Origin: Reticulitermes speratus
Taxonomy: Eukaryota; Arthropoda; Insecta; Blattodea; Rhinotermitidae
Direction: 5' to 3'
Assembly (NCBI GenBank): GCA_021186555.1
Contig: JAJKFL010000008.1
Coordinates: 19,895,936 to 19,959,935, forward strand
DNA length: 64,000 nt
Part shown: positions 44,092 through 53,345 of the stretch, piece after piece
Layout: every line of letters starts with the position of its first letter
Position numbering within the stretch: the first letter of the stretch is position 1
The notes under the pieces: generated by a model
What the model was told of the DNA's origin: nothing
The model's input: only the letters and a program-made list of their open reading frames with translations
Database searches by the model: none
Position numbers and translations under genes: made by a program

Positions 44092-44135
44092 TGGGTAGTT
44101 TAATGCAACATGTTTCGGCTTAATGAAGCATCAGC
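44092..44135 (-). ncRNA. Hammerhead-like core, ACATGT type
   Basis: Seen on the minus strand: CTGCTGA (A6 changed to C), stem II GCTT/AAGC with loop CATT, GAAA, ACATGT, T; stem I TGC/GCA. One core position is wrong, so probably inactive. Confidence 0.5.
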
Positions 44136-44426
44136 AGGCAAATAAGACACAAAATAAATTATTATGTACGTTGCATAATACTATATCACATCATGTACGT
44201 ATATGGCTGAAATCCCAAGTTCATAAGAGTATCATAAAAGATACGATAAGCCGAAATCAGTAGTCAAAAAATTATGTTAAGCTTAATAAATGTGATAAAA
44301 TAGGTTTAAAATACGTCATTAAAATGGTTAGGATTAAGATAGTATAATAGTTCTTCCGGATGTGAATGCAGATTTCTTTCAGATATTCGGGCTTGGGGGG
44401 ACGTTTTATATTCACAGTCCTTAAAG
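44136..44426. other. AT-rich stretch after a hammerhead-like core
   Basis: May be the body of the element whose core is at 44092-44135; no ends found. Confidence 0.3.
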
Positions 44427-44446
44427 TGTGTGCTCTTGATTTAAGG

Positions 44447-44676
44447 CTTCCGACGCGATGTTGATGAGATCTGAGCTCTTCTGGGATATTACGCGGCGTC
44501 GTGTGGTAATTGTTTACCGACGTTTCGGGACAACGTAACGGTCCCATCGTCACGGGTCAAGAGTTTTTTCCCTACTCCGACTCCTGACCCGTGAAGATGG
44601 GACCGATACGTTGCCCCGAAACGTCGGTAAACAATTACCACATGACGCTGCGTAATATTCCAGAAGAGCATAGATC
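44447..44676 (-). mobile_element. Palindromic hammerhead element, family beta, with target-site duplication
   Basis: Seen: arms about 44467-44570 and 44583-44676 share AGATCT, GCTCTTCTGG, ATATTACGCGGCGTC and AATTGTTTACCGACGTTTCG. A 20-bp left-only piece (CTTCCGACGCGATGTTGATG) precedes AGATCT. Direct repeat TGTGTGCTCTTGATT plus one mismatch and AAGG flanks it (44427-44446, 44677-44696). Both arms hold outward hammerhead-like cores with G at C3: minus GTGACGA...GAAACGTC, plus GTGAAGA (44591-44597)...GAAACGTC (44618-44625). Stem II GGGAC/GTCCC is intact in the left arm. A 60-codon frame across it is not a gene. Confidence 0.85.
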
Positions 44677-44696
44677 TGTGTGCTCTTGATTGAAGG

Positions 44697-45080
44697 AATG
44701 CTTAAGATGTCATCGCTCCTTATTTTCTTTATATTCTGACCTCTGTTCAACGTGAAATCGTGTTAAGTAAATATATACAAAAGCTCCAAACCCCATTTGG
44801 TCATAGTGCAGTTCTCCATGCACTGGCGTTGCTTAGGAAGTACTTCAGTTACTAGTTTCAGTGGGGTTATTGTGAGACAGACACAGATGGAACTAACTTC
44901 ATTGTTAACATTATTCTTAAACCTAGTTTCATGTTACTTAGATAAAAATTGTTAATAAGTTGTGTGCAGGGTGATTGTACAGTAACTACATAAAGTTAAA
45001 TGGCTGTGTCTCCTAAATGGAGTGCCATTTTGCCATAATTCTTACACCATTTTAAAGCCCATACACTACCATAAAGGGAG
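44697..45080. other. No feature seen
   Basis: No repeat or gene recognised. Confidence 0.3.
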
Positions 45081-45395
45081 GGCACTGCGCTACAAGCCAG
45101 AAGGTCGCGGGTTCGATTCCCAATGGTGTCTTTGGAATTTTTTATTGACATAATCCTTTCGGTCGCACTATGGCCCTGGGATCGAATCAGCCTCTAACAG
45201 AAATGAGTACCAGGAATATTTCCTGGGGGGTAAAGGTGGCCGGTGCGTAGGGCTGACAACCTTACTACCTTCCTGTGCCGATTGTCTAGAAATATGGGAG
45301 CCTCAGGCTCCTGGAACCCTAAATGCCTCTCCAGGCCTGTAATAGGATAACTTTACCTTTACCTTTACCTTTACCTTTACCTTTACATTAACATA
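45081..45395 (+). mobile_element. tRNA-derived SINE, family S3, head-truncated, TTTACC tail
   Basis: Seen: begins in the head at GGCACTGCGCTACAAGCCAG, B box CGGGTTCGATTCCC, body TCTAACAGAAATGAGTACCA and TTTCCTGGGGGGTAAAGG, 3' end (CTTTAC)n at 45352-45387, about six units. The tail shows the S3 end is a hexamer repeat rather than poly-A. Confidence 0.9.
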
Positions 45396-45946
45396 TAGTG
45401 TCAGATTTCAGCACAGGCCCCAGCATTTTGAATGCATTTCTGCAACCTGGAAGACACAGACTACACACTTTCCCGTAAGAAGTATATCGAATTTGTTGTT
45501 CCAGTTCATCTTGTGTTCCTGGTTTTGATCGGTAGACTTCGTATTCGGCCGCGCCCCCCCCCCCCCCAAAAAAAAAAGCATACGGAGGTATTCTATTGGT
45601 TCTCGAAGCACAAATCTGCCGATCTGGGAAGAGGTTTTAAGCACGAAAGGGAAGCGCAAAATGTGGTGGTCCGAAATGCACTGAGAAACAATGGGCAACA
45701 CGAAATGTTCAAGCATGTACATGTAGCCCTCTGCAGTCACTCCGTCCCGTATTTACTTTACAATCACCATGCAGAAAAGAATAACATTTTGGATTCCTCT
45801 TAGCTCTCTTTCTCCAGGTTAACTCCAAGTAACCACCCTTTTTGAATAGAAACAAAAAGGTAACAGCGGGAAGCTTGTGGTTTGGTAAATTACTGAATTA
45901 GAAAGTGACTACCTATGTTAAAGCAGATAGAAGATATTATGAGAGG
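45396..45946. other. No gene seen; C/A homopolymer
   Basis: A run of C followed by A lies at 45556-45579. Opposed frames of 110-123 codons (45408-45803) overlap antisense and have no recognisable domain. Confidence 0.3.
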
Positions 45947-46161
45947 TTTTTTTTTGTGGTGAAGGGCCCCGCAGCAGATGCTACGGACGCACCGCAGCCT
46001 TGAGACATATTGTGTAGCCCTGTGATAAGATGGTTAGTTTTTTTCGGTTTTCCGTGTAATGGAGCACAGGTGGAATGAAACTGACAGGGGAAAACCTAAG
46101 TATTCGGGGAAAAAACCTGTCCCAGTGCCATTTTGTCCACCACAAATCCCACATGGAATCA
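45947..46161 (-). mobile_element. tRNA-derived SINE, family S2, head lost
   Basis: Seen on the minus strand: 3' poly-A (T run at 45947), GAAGGGCCCCGCAGCAGATG on the plus strand, CTACGGACGCACCGCAGCC, ACAGGGGAAAACC, CTGTCCCAGTGCCATTTTGT and CACCACAAATCCCACATGG. The tRNA head is missing beyond 46161. Confidence 0.85.
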
Positions 46162-46800
46162 TGAGCAGTTAATACCTTCGTAAATATATATGACAGACCT
46201 TTCTGTCTTTATAAATATGCGTAATCGTCACAATTCAAAATTGTGGAGGATATTACGTTTAGCGTGCATATTTCTATTATGCTACGCCTGATTATTAAAA
46301 TACTCTTTCAACTGAACTGTGCAATGTTTTCAATTCTATCTTACAGAAGAAACATATTTACAGTGGAAGCCATTATGGCAAAATAAGAGGAAAATATCCG
46401 TTTTTTTTTTTTTTGTTTGTTAGCGTCTTAGGAAATAAATTTCCCATAAAAACATGCATGTTACTCTTAACGCTGAGTGTACTTAAGCTTATATCTAATT
46501 CAGAATTAATTCACCTCTCACAGATAAACGATAAGTTGAGTGCTGATGCTTGTAGCCTTCCCCCCCCCCCCCCCCCCCACTCACACACCAAGTGAGCAGT
46601 CTTTCCGTTATTGTACGACATAAATATCTCCAGTGATTCTACTCTTAGCTACCGGATTGGATACTACAAGAAGAAACAAAACTTTGTGCCATACTTTGAC
46701 AATTTAAGCCCTACATCTGCTTCTTTTAAAAAATACAAATTAGCTTGATGGACGTCATCCCGTTTTGCTTTCAAGAATCAACAACAAACAACAATAAACC
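46162..46800. other. No gene seen; C19 homopolymer
   Basis: 46561-46579 is a run of about 19 C. A T11 run lies at 46401-46413. Nothing else recognised. Confidence 0.4.
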
Positions 46801-46804
46801 ATCA

Positions 46805-47065
46805 GTCAAATCACCGCCTAACACAACTATACAACAACACAAATATATAGTTGTGTTAAATGGTGAATTAACTAATTATATTTGTTGATTGCTGAAAGCA
46901 CTAAGAGATGACGTCTACCAAGATGATTACAGCTAGTCAAGCTTATGATATCAATAGAAGAATTTAAAAACAAAAGGTTTTAAAGTGTAACGCCAATATA
47001 GGCCTATACTCTTATCACACAAATGTGTAGTTGAGTTACACGGTGATTTAACCGATTGTCTGTTG
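46805..47065. repeat. Local inverted and direct repeats
   Basis: Seen: TAACACAACTATA (about 46819-46832) is mirrored by TATAGTTGTGTTA (46847-46859). The block ACACAAATATATAGTTGTG then TGGTGAATTAAC (46839-46873) is repeated in direct orientation at 47028-47062. Could be ends of a small element about 190-260 bp long. Not classified. Confidence 0.5.
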
Positions 47066-47438
47066 AATATAAATTAGTCCTACGTATGAGATTTGAGGTT
47101 CTCATGGCGATACAGATGGATTTGACGCCACGTATTTTGATGGATAAGTGCCAACATTTTGGTGGAGCCTATTGCGCCTAAAATTTAGGGTAACGTAAGG
47201 TTTCGGAGAAACCTGCTGCTTCCCTACTCAGAGTATACGTACCTTTCCACTAAAACTGGAGGCAGTAGGCTCCTCCTTGTCTATTTACCAAGTCATATGG
47301 CTTCAGATCCCACAATACGGTAATTATAATGCATATTATACGTTAACCATCGAAATACATAAAAATATAATGTTTAAATCACTATTTCAGTCTTTAAAGA
47401 ATAAACACATCATTATCTTCATGCTCATTTTTATTATC
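47066..47438. other. No gene seen; hammerhead-like scrap
   Basis: At 47197-47240 the minus strand reads CTGAGTAGGGAAG...TTTCTCCGAAACC, a decayed core of the GGAA/TTCC type. Confidence 0.3.
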
Positions 47439-47485
47439 CTACATGTTTCGGCACCGTACGCTGGCCATCATCAGGCAGAAACACA
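47439..47485 (-). ncRNA. Hammerhead core, ACATGT type
   Basis: Seen on the minus strand: CTGATGA, stem II GGC/GCC, GAAA, self-complementary ACATGT, A at H17. Stem I has one pair only. The flank downstream of the core (minus strand) is AT-rich as at 22437. Element ends not found. Confidence 0.5.
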
Positions 47486-47499
47486 AAATCATAAATGAA

Positions 47500-48178
47500 A
47501 ATTATATGTTGGAGGCCTCCCTTTTACAGTTTAAAATTAAAATTATAAAATTATGAAAATATATAACTTATTATTTCCTACAAGGAATAATATACTTTAA
47601 TGCATATGCTCTCGTAGTTACGTAAAATCGCCCAACTATAGCCATTAATAATGATATTATATATACGCACAACGGGATGATGATTCAAAAAAAAATTGTA
47701 ATGTTTAAATTTTAAATTAAACTCAACAGGCAATGTATATCCGTTTCCATACGAGCCTGGCCAAAAACCTCTTCAAGAATTTATAAAATGTTACAATAAA
47801 CTAACAGTGAAAATTGTTTAACGCTACGGTTTGCACGCAAAGCATATGGGAGTGATTAAGGGAATTAAAACGACGGAACTTTCGTGTAATACAATGGCAA
47901 GTGATGAAAGGAAAATCTGTGGCAGCACGTGGGGAGTAATCTTGATCATGCCACTTACTTCTTCACGCAGAACAAGGTTTCCATTACTAAATGGATGAGT
48001 CTAAAAGAATGTGGGTAATTTGACAACATGTGAAGCCATCTCTTCTCCTCCGAATTGTTCATTTTTCCACTTCCGAACTCCCGTTTTTATACTCTTAATA
48101 CTTCCCTTCTTTCACATCATCCACTTTGTTTCCGTCTTCTCCGTGGCGCAACACAGATATTCGTATATTTGTTTCTTC
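47500..48178. other. No feature seen
   Basis: AT-rich, no repeat or gene recognised. Confidence 0.3.
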
Positions 48179-48192
48179 TACTGTAGAAACTT

Positions 48193-48467
48193 ACAAACCG
48201 GAACATCGCGGGTTCGATTCCCTATGGTGTCATTGGAATTAATTCCTTGACATAATCGTTTCGGTCGCACTATGGCCCTGGGGTCGACTCAGCCTCTAAC
48301 AGAAATGAGTACCAGGAATATTTCCTGGGGGGTAAAGGCGGCCGGTGCGTAGGGTTGACAACCTTACCACCTTCATGTGCCGATTGTCTACAAATCTGGA
48401 AGCCTCAACCTCCTGGACCCCTCAGGGCCTGTCTAAGCCTGTAATGGGGTTGCTTTACCTTTACCTT
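48193..48467 (+). mobile_element. tRNA-derived SINE, family S3, 5'-truncated, 14-bp target-site duplication
   Basis: Seen: starts in the head at ACAAACCGGAACATCGCGGG, B box CGGGTTCGATTCCC, body as at 45081, 3' end TTTACCTTTACC. The perfect direct repeat TACTGTAGAAACTT flanks it (48179-48192, 48468-48481). Nearly identical to the copy at 45081 in the body, so both are fairly young. Confidence 0.92.
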
Positions 48468-48481
48468 TACTGTAGAAACTT

Positions 48482-50400
48482 TCCTACATTCTTATTCCGA
48501 CAAACTGTATAACCCGTTGGATGATCACAGATCTCTATACAAGCAGAAACGCTGGACCGTATTCTTCCAGCGGTTTAACATCGTGCACGAATTACGTGTA
48601 GATATCGCAGCTACTGGTATTGGCTCAAAGTGCTCTTCTTACAATCGGTCTACAAAAATACTGATGCACTCTTATCGTACAATTAGCACGTCACGCAAAA
48701 CACGTTTATCTAAATCACCAGTAGTGCAGCAAGATCAACATATATCTGAGTTCAGGCAGTAATAGCAAACCAGAAGTAATATTTATGCTGTTGCCCGCGA
48801 ACCATCCGACTCAGGACGGAGTTTTCTTGTAGCATATTGTTTACTGTGTTATTCGCCATTACAATCCCTCCGCATTAACGAGAATCATGCGTCGGTATCC
48901 ATTAACCAATAGACAAGACGGCAAAACTTACAATATTTGAGTGTTCAGAACGATAGTAATTCAATCTCGCACTCACTAAAATACCCAACTAAGGAGTTTT
49001 GATTTTATGGTACATTTTTTATTGAACCTTTTGAGTGACACGAGACTAGTGCAGTCGGTAAGCTGTACTCATTTCTCCATCTACACTCAATAAAGCCTGC
49101 GGTCTGCGTAAGCATCAACCTAATAATTTAACGTCTGTTACAGTCATTCAACTGTCGACTTATTTCTACCTATCAACTGATCTGTTGGCCCCCTCTCGAT
49201 CCCAATGTAATGGTCTTGTTCCGTACCTACTATCTCTTCATTAATCACGCAAACAGCAGGTTTTGGGATGAAGTTTTCAATCTTCTGTACCCATGAATGA
49301 AGACATTTTGGGGAAAATACAGAAGCATGTATACTTTCTAATCATAAATAAAACACTTTAAGAAACACACGCATAACTTAAGAATTCCGGCCCCTTAGCT
49401 CAGTTATGTTTCATTATTTCGTAAACCGCAGTACAGCTACGTGCGTACAAAGTTCACTAGCATGGAAAACAGGGGTAATCGCTCAGGCCAGGTGCTGCTT
49501 GGTCGACCACAGAAACCTACAGGTACAGCCTTGGGATGGATCACGACCCTCGTCTGTGAGAAGCCGGCGACTAACCGCCTGAACCACGGTATGGTTCATC
49601 CTCTGGTATTCTAACCCCTATAGAATAAGTATAAAATGTTATCTCTACAACTTTTGTGACAACATGTTTCGTTCACACAAGTATTGCGCGAGTTAAGATC
49701 AAGATGCCTGTAGAAGCGCTCTTGTGTCTTCAGGTAAAGCATCCAGTTCTGTTTTTCGATTTGAACCAAAATTCGAAAAAGTGGGCAAATTCCGCAGGGT
49801 TAAATATTGCCACGGTGGGTATCTCTTCCTAACTCTACGGTATATGCGAGTACTAACAGAATGATGCAGCGTTATTGTAACTTGCCAAATAATACGCTGT
49901 TACTTCGGAAAAAAAAAGGCGTAAGTGAGAAAAGTGAAAGAAGGCAGTATGCTATGTCTGGGGCAGGGGGGAAGTACTTGACTTTCAAAACGAAAAAAAA
50001 AAGGAAAAATCCTTCAGACCCTACTACCGGAATCAGTTGTAATTGCTAGATTACTACCACAGTTATTTATAATTACAAGATTACTACCACAATTCGTTAC
50101 ATTTGTAATTACATAATTACTAGCGCTATTAACTATAATAATATTCACAAGATTACTACCATAACTAGTTACAATTTTGTCTAGTTTCCATCCAGTGTCA
50201 CAACTGCTCGTCACATTGCGATATTCCGTACCGGCGCCAAATGTTCAAAAACATATCCAGTTACCCTCACGACTTTAACTTGCTTACCCCTGCTGTAACC
50301 GACCTGATTCAACCACCTTAGAATTCGTTATCTTTGATGTTCTGACGAGAGAGAAATCAAGATGAGGTCTCAAGAAATGAGACGCCATTGCAAGTCAGTA
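48482..50400. other. About 1.9 kb without a gene; scraps of repeats
   Basis: 49525-49600 on the minus strand resembles an S2 head (CGGCGACTAACCGCCTGAAC). 49666-49745 on the minus strand has CTGAAGACACAAG...CTTGTGTGAACGAAACATG, a possible hammerhead with an unusually long stem-loop II. 50035-50190 has repeated ATTACTACCA / TTACAATT units. Confidence 0.35.
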
Positions 50401-50404
50401 AATG

Positions 50405-50450
50405 TTTACCAAAGTTTCGTAGGAACTTGCTGCCTTCATCTTCAGAGTCC
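50405..50450 (-). ncRNA. Hammerhead-like core, GGAA/TTCC type
   Basis: Seen on the minus strand: CTGAAGATGAAGGCAGCAAG then TTCCTACGAAACTTTGG. CTGAAGA and GAAAC are present; stem II is weak and ACGT is changed to ACTT. Probably inactive. Confidence 0.45.
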
Positions 50451-50878
50451 GAAGGTGTCAATTTCTTCAAACACGCTGGTAACCGTTCGGCCATGCAAGG
50501 TCGTAAAGACATATTGTTATCAATAACTGTACCCAACTAAGTACATATATACACTCGTTTCATAATTCGGTATTTACTTGTTTTCTCTTTGCTCTCTGAC
50601 GATTTTTTTACAGTGACGTTAAGGAAGCTACGAAACATGTTACATCATTCGATACACACGCAATACGGTGTGTGCATTGACAAGAGCCACACACTGCAGC
50701 AATACCTGCAGAGGGGCTAACAGGTGGAGAAGGACGCTAACAACTTCCTCAAAGACAGAGAAGTGTACAACATACGGTGCTAAACAATGGTATCTGTCAG
50801 AGACTCCTTGTAGCTATATTGGTGTTGCATAAGAAGATGGTGTTACGTGCACAGAGAGATCAGAAACTGGCAATTTGT

Positions 50879-51171
50879 TTTTTTGTGGAGAAGGGCCCCG
50901 CAGCAGATGCTACGGACGCACCCCAGCCTTAAGGCTTATTGTGCAACCCTTGTGATGGAGATGAAGAGAAAGATGATTAGTTTTCTTTCACTTTTCGAAG
51001 TAATGGAGCACCAGTGGAATGAAATTGACAGGGGAAAACCGAAGTACTCGGGGGGAAAACCTGTCCCAGTGCCACTTTGTCCACTACAAATCCCACACGG
51101 ACTGATCCGGGATCGAACCGGGCCTCCGCGGTGGAAGGCCGGCGACTAACTGCCTGAGCCATGGCACGGCC
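50879..51171 (-). mobile_element. tRNA-derived SINE, family S2, full length, target-site duplication
   Basis: Seen on the minus strand: head GGCCGTGCCATGGCTCAGGC, B box region CCCGGTTCGATCCCGG, body, GCAGCAGATGCTACGGACGC (plus strand) and a T run at 50877-50885 marking the poly-A tail. Direct repeat AAACTGGC at 50864-50871 and 51172-51179. Confidence 0.9.
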
Positions 51172-51179
51172 AAACTGGC

Positions 51180-51706
51180 GTTTTGGTATCAAAGTTTAGA
51201 AGATCGTCCAAAAAAATTTTGTAAACATTTGCCGATTAAAGTACTGTTTTTGGAATATGACGACGTATAATCTGGTACATACGTACAGAATTAAAAAACA
51301 GCTACGTTCATTATCAGGATCCCAAAAGACAGTATCATAGCCGTCACCACTGTCAGAACCTGAATCCCATAATCATATACGATATTTGCAGTACATTCAG
51401 TTATATTACATACCCCCTGCATCATTAAAGGGATAAATCTCTCGTTTAGTATTTTTTTACAAAGCGGTGTGCGATAGTTTAGCAGTATAAACAACTGTAT
51501 AAATACGTCATCCAGTCTGGGACACAAGTGCTTCCTACTGTCTGTCGCTGAACACATCTACACGCCCACCCTTCGCTTCTGAAGATTCAGCCAGCAGGCC
51601 TACGTTCTTCCCATACGCTGGTACCTCTTTACGAAGATACAAAGCGTCAAATCATAGACGTAAGCAATCTTCATACATTGTACGTCAGTTCTTTGATACT
51701 TGTCTG
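51180..51706. other. No feature seen
   Basis: An 88-codon minus-strand frame (51291-51557) has a hydrophobic end but no recognisable domain. No repeat found. Confidence 0.3.
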
Positions 51707-51803
51707 AACTAGCCTCAATGTACTTTATATTATATATACCGTGCATTTCAATAATTAATTATTTCATTCCAACAAATGCACTACACTCTTTAAGTGTTTT
51801 CTT

Positions 51804-51848
51804 GCCCCTACATATGTTTCGGCACTTCTTGTGTCATCCTCAGGGGTG
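51804..51848 (-). ncRNA. Hammerhead core in left arm
   Basis: Seen on the minus strand: CTGAGGA (N7 is G), stem II near GACAC/GTGCC, GAAA, then an eight-base self-complementary ACATATGT, A at H17, stem I CCC/GGG. Confidence 0.6.
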
Positions 51849-52114
51849 TCGTTGAGAGTTCACAATATTCAATGCATCCAATTCACTTTCACAACATATT
51901 ATATTAGTTATATTATTAATTAGTACACCGCTACAAGAACATCAAAGAGAAACTTCATAAAACAAATGCATCCATATGGTTCAATAAGATATGTATAATC
52001 GAAAAATTAACACCAAAATACATTCACGTCAGAGTAAATGGAAACGATCATTCGGTGATAGTGAATTATATGGTGTGAAAGTGAATTGGATGCATTGAAA
52101 TTGTGAACTCTCGA

Positions 52115-52156
52115 CACCTCTGAGGATGGCACAAGGACTGTCGAAACATATGCAGG
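52115..52156 (+). ncRNA. Hammerhead core in right arm
   Basis: Seen: CTGAGGA 52120-52126, GGCAC as 5' strand of stem II (its partner mutated to CTGTC), GAAA 52143-52146, ACATATGC. Comparing both arms, the parent stem II was probably GGCAC/GTGCC. Confidence 0.55.
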
Positions 52157-52221
52157 GACAAGAAAACACTAAAACAGTGTAGTGCATTTGTTGGAATAAA
52201 ATAATTAACTAGCCTCAATGT

Positions 52222-52951
52222 GCCGCAGATAACAATACATTTCAGCAAAGGTAATCACAGGCACAAAGTCAAAAGACATTTTCCTCGCATTTCGTTAAAT
52301 ACGCACCACATCAAAACATATCACAAACGAAATTTGTATCCTTAATGAGGCTTACGCTATGTAATATGTAGTAATTATTGTACGATGGATCGTTTTAGAG
52401 TAAGTCGATAAGTAAAATTTTAAGTTCCTCGAAATGTAGGATTACACTTTCCAGGAAAAAACCTTTCAATTCTCTTTTCAATTAAAGTTAGTCAAAATAT
52501 CACGCAAAACAAACGAATAACACCAATAAGTTATAGCTTCGTCATTTGAAATAGTGAAACCATTAAAGCAAATACATCTCAAGCAGCATTACACTACCCG
52601 CCACGAAGCTCTAAGTGGAAATACCAACAGCTGCCACCGGACCCTAACACTGTTTTCAGTACATCCGCATTTGGCAAGCCAATCCTATCTCAAAGGTCAC
52701 TCACAGTGTTGCCTGTACTTTACATGACCTCCAGAGAACAAGAATGTGCAAGAACCAGCACAGAGTCCCAAAGACAAAATTCTAATTGCCCATTTTTCTA
52801 TAGAGACTCTAGTCATATTTTTAATACTAAGGTACAGCAAGTACATTACTGAAAATTGTGAAGGAAGGAAAAGTTGTAACAAATATACACGACGTGTTTG
52901 AGGAAATGTAGCTGGCAAGACTAGCAATGGGCACTCGCAATATATCATAAT
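52222..52951. other. No feature seen
   Basis: No repeat or gene recognised. Confidence 0.3.
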
Positions 52952-53345
52952 TAATTCATTAACTCCATGAAGCAGAGTCCTTCTTCAGAAGTTAAGTTAA
53001 TAATAGTTCCTCAGATAGTTTACAAATTCCCTGCAGTTTATCGCCCCGAAGTTTCGTTATTGTGCTCACAAGAGCCCGCAACTTGTCCCCATCCTGAGCC
53101 ATATGATTCCAGTCCAGGGCACATCGCATCTTATTCCCTCTAAGTTCCTTTCTAATATTATCCTCCCATCTAAGTTCAAGTCTTCCAAGCGGTCTCTTTC
53201 CCTCACGTTTCCCAACCAAAATCCTGTACACGTATCCCTTCTCCCCCCGTATGTGCTCCATACCCATCCCATTTAATCCTATGTGATTTCATCACCCTGG
53301 CAATATTTGGTAAGACACACAAATAATGAAGCTCCTCAAAATCCA
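52952..53345 (-). mobile_element. LINE 3' end, 5'-truncated
   Basis: Seen: minus-strand frame with GMEHIRGEKGYVYRILVGK, REGKRPLGRLELRWEDNIRK and LDWNHMAQDGDKLRALVSTI, matching the LINE protein tail at 32572-33061 ([11 protein letters not shown]...[15 protein letters not shown]). The 3' UTR carries the shared AACTCCATGAAGCAGAGTCC on the plus strand. The MDLQEVG segment is replaced by KELRGNK. Confidence 0.75.

Larger units (their letters stand above)
51722..52206 (-). mobile_element. Palindromic hammerhead element, family alpha, perfect 15-bp target-site duplication
   Basis: Seen: inverted arms (about 51755-51895 against 52070-52206) share ATTCCAACAAATGCACTACA and the blocks around each core. 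The centre is AT-rich and not palindromic. A left-only piece of about 33 bp reads ACTTTATATTATATATACCG then TGCATTT, as at 12669 and 26281. The perfect direct repeat AACTAGCCTCAATGT flanks the element (51707-51721, 52207-52221). Strand is given so that the tail is 3'. Confidence 0.9.

Noticed and set aside
46561-46579. C19 run as a G-quadruplex or regulatory site
   Set aside because: A homopolymer run alone is weak evidence, and similar runs sit beside SINE ends (40973, 55788); sequencing slippage is also possible.
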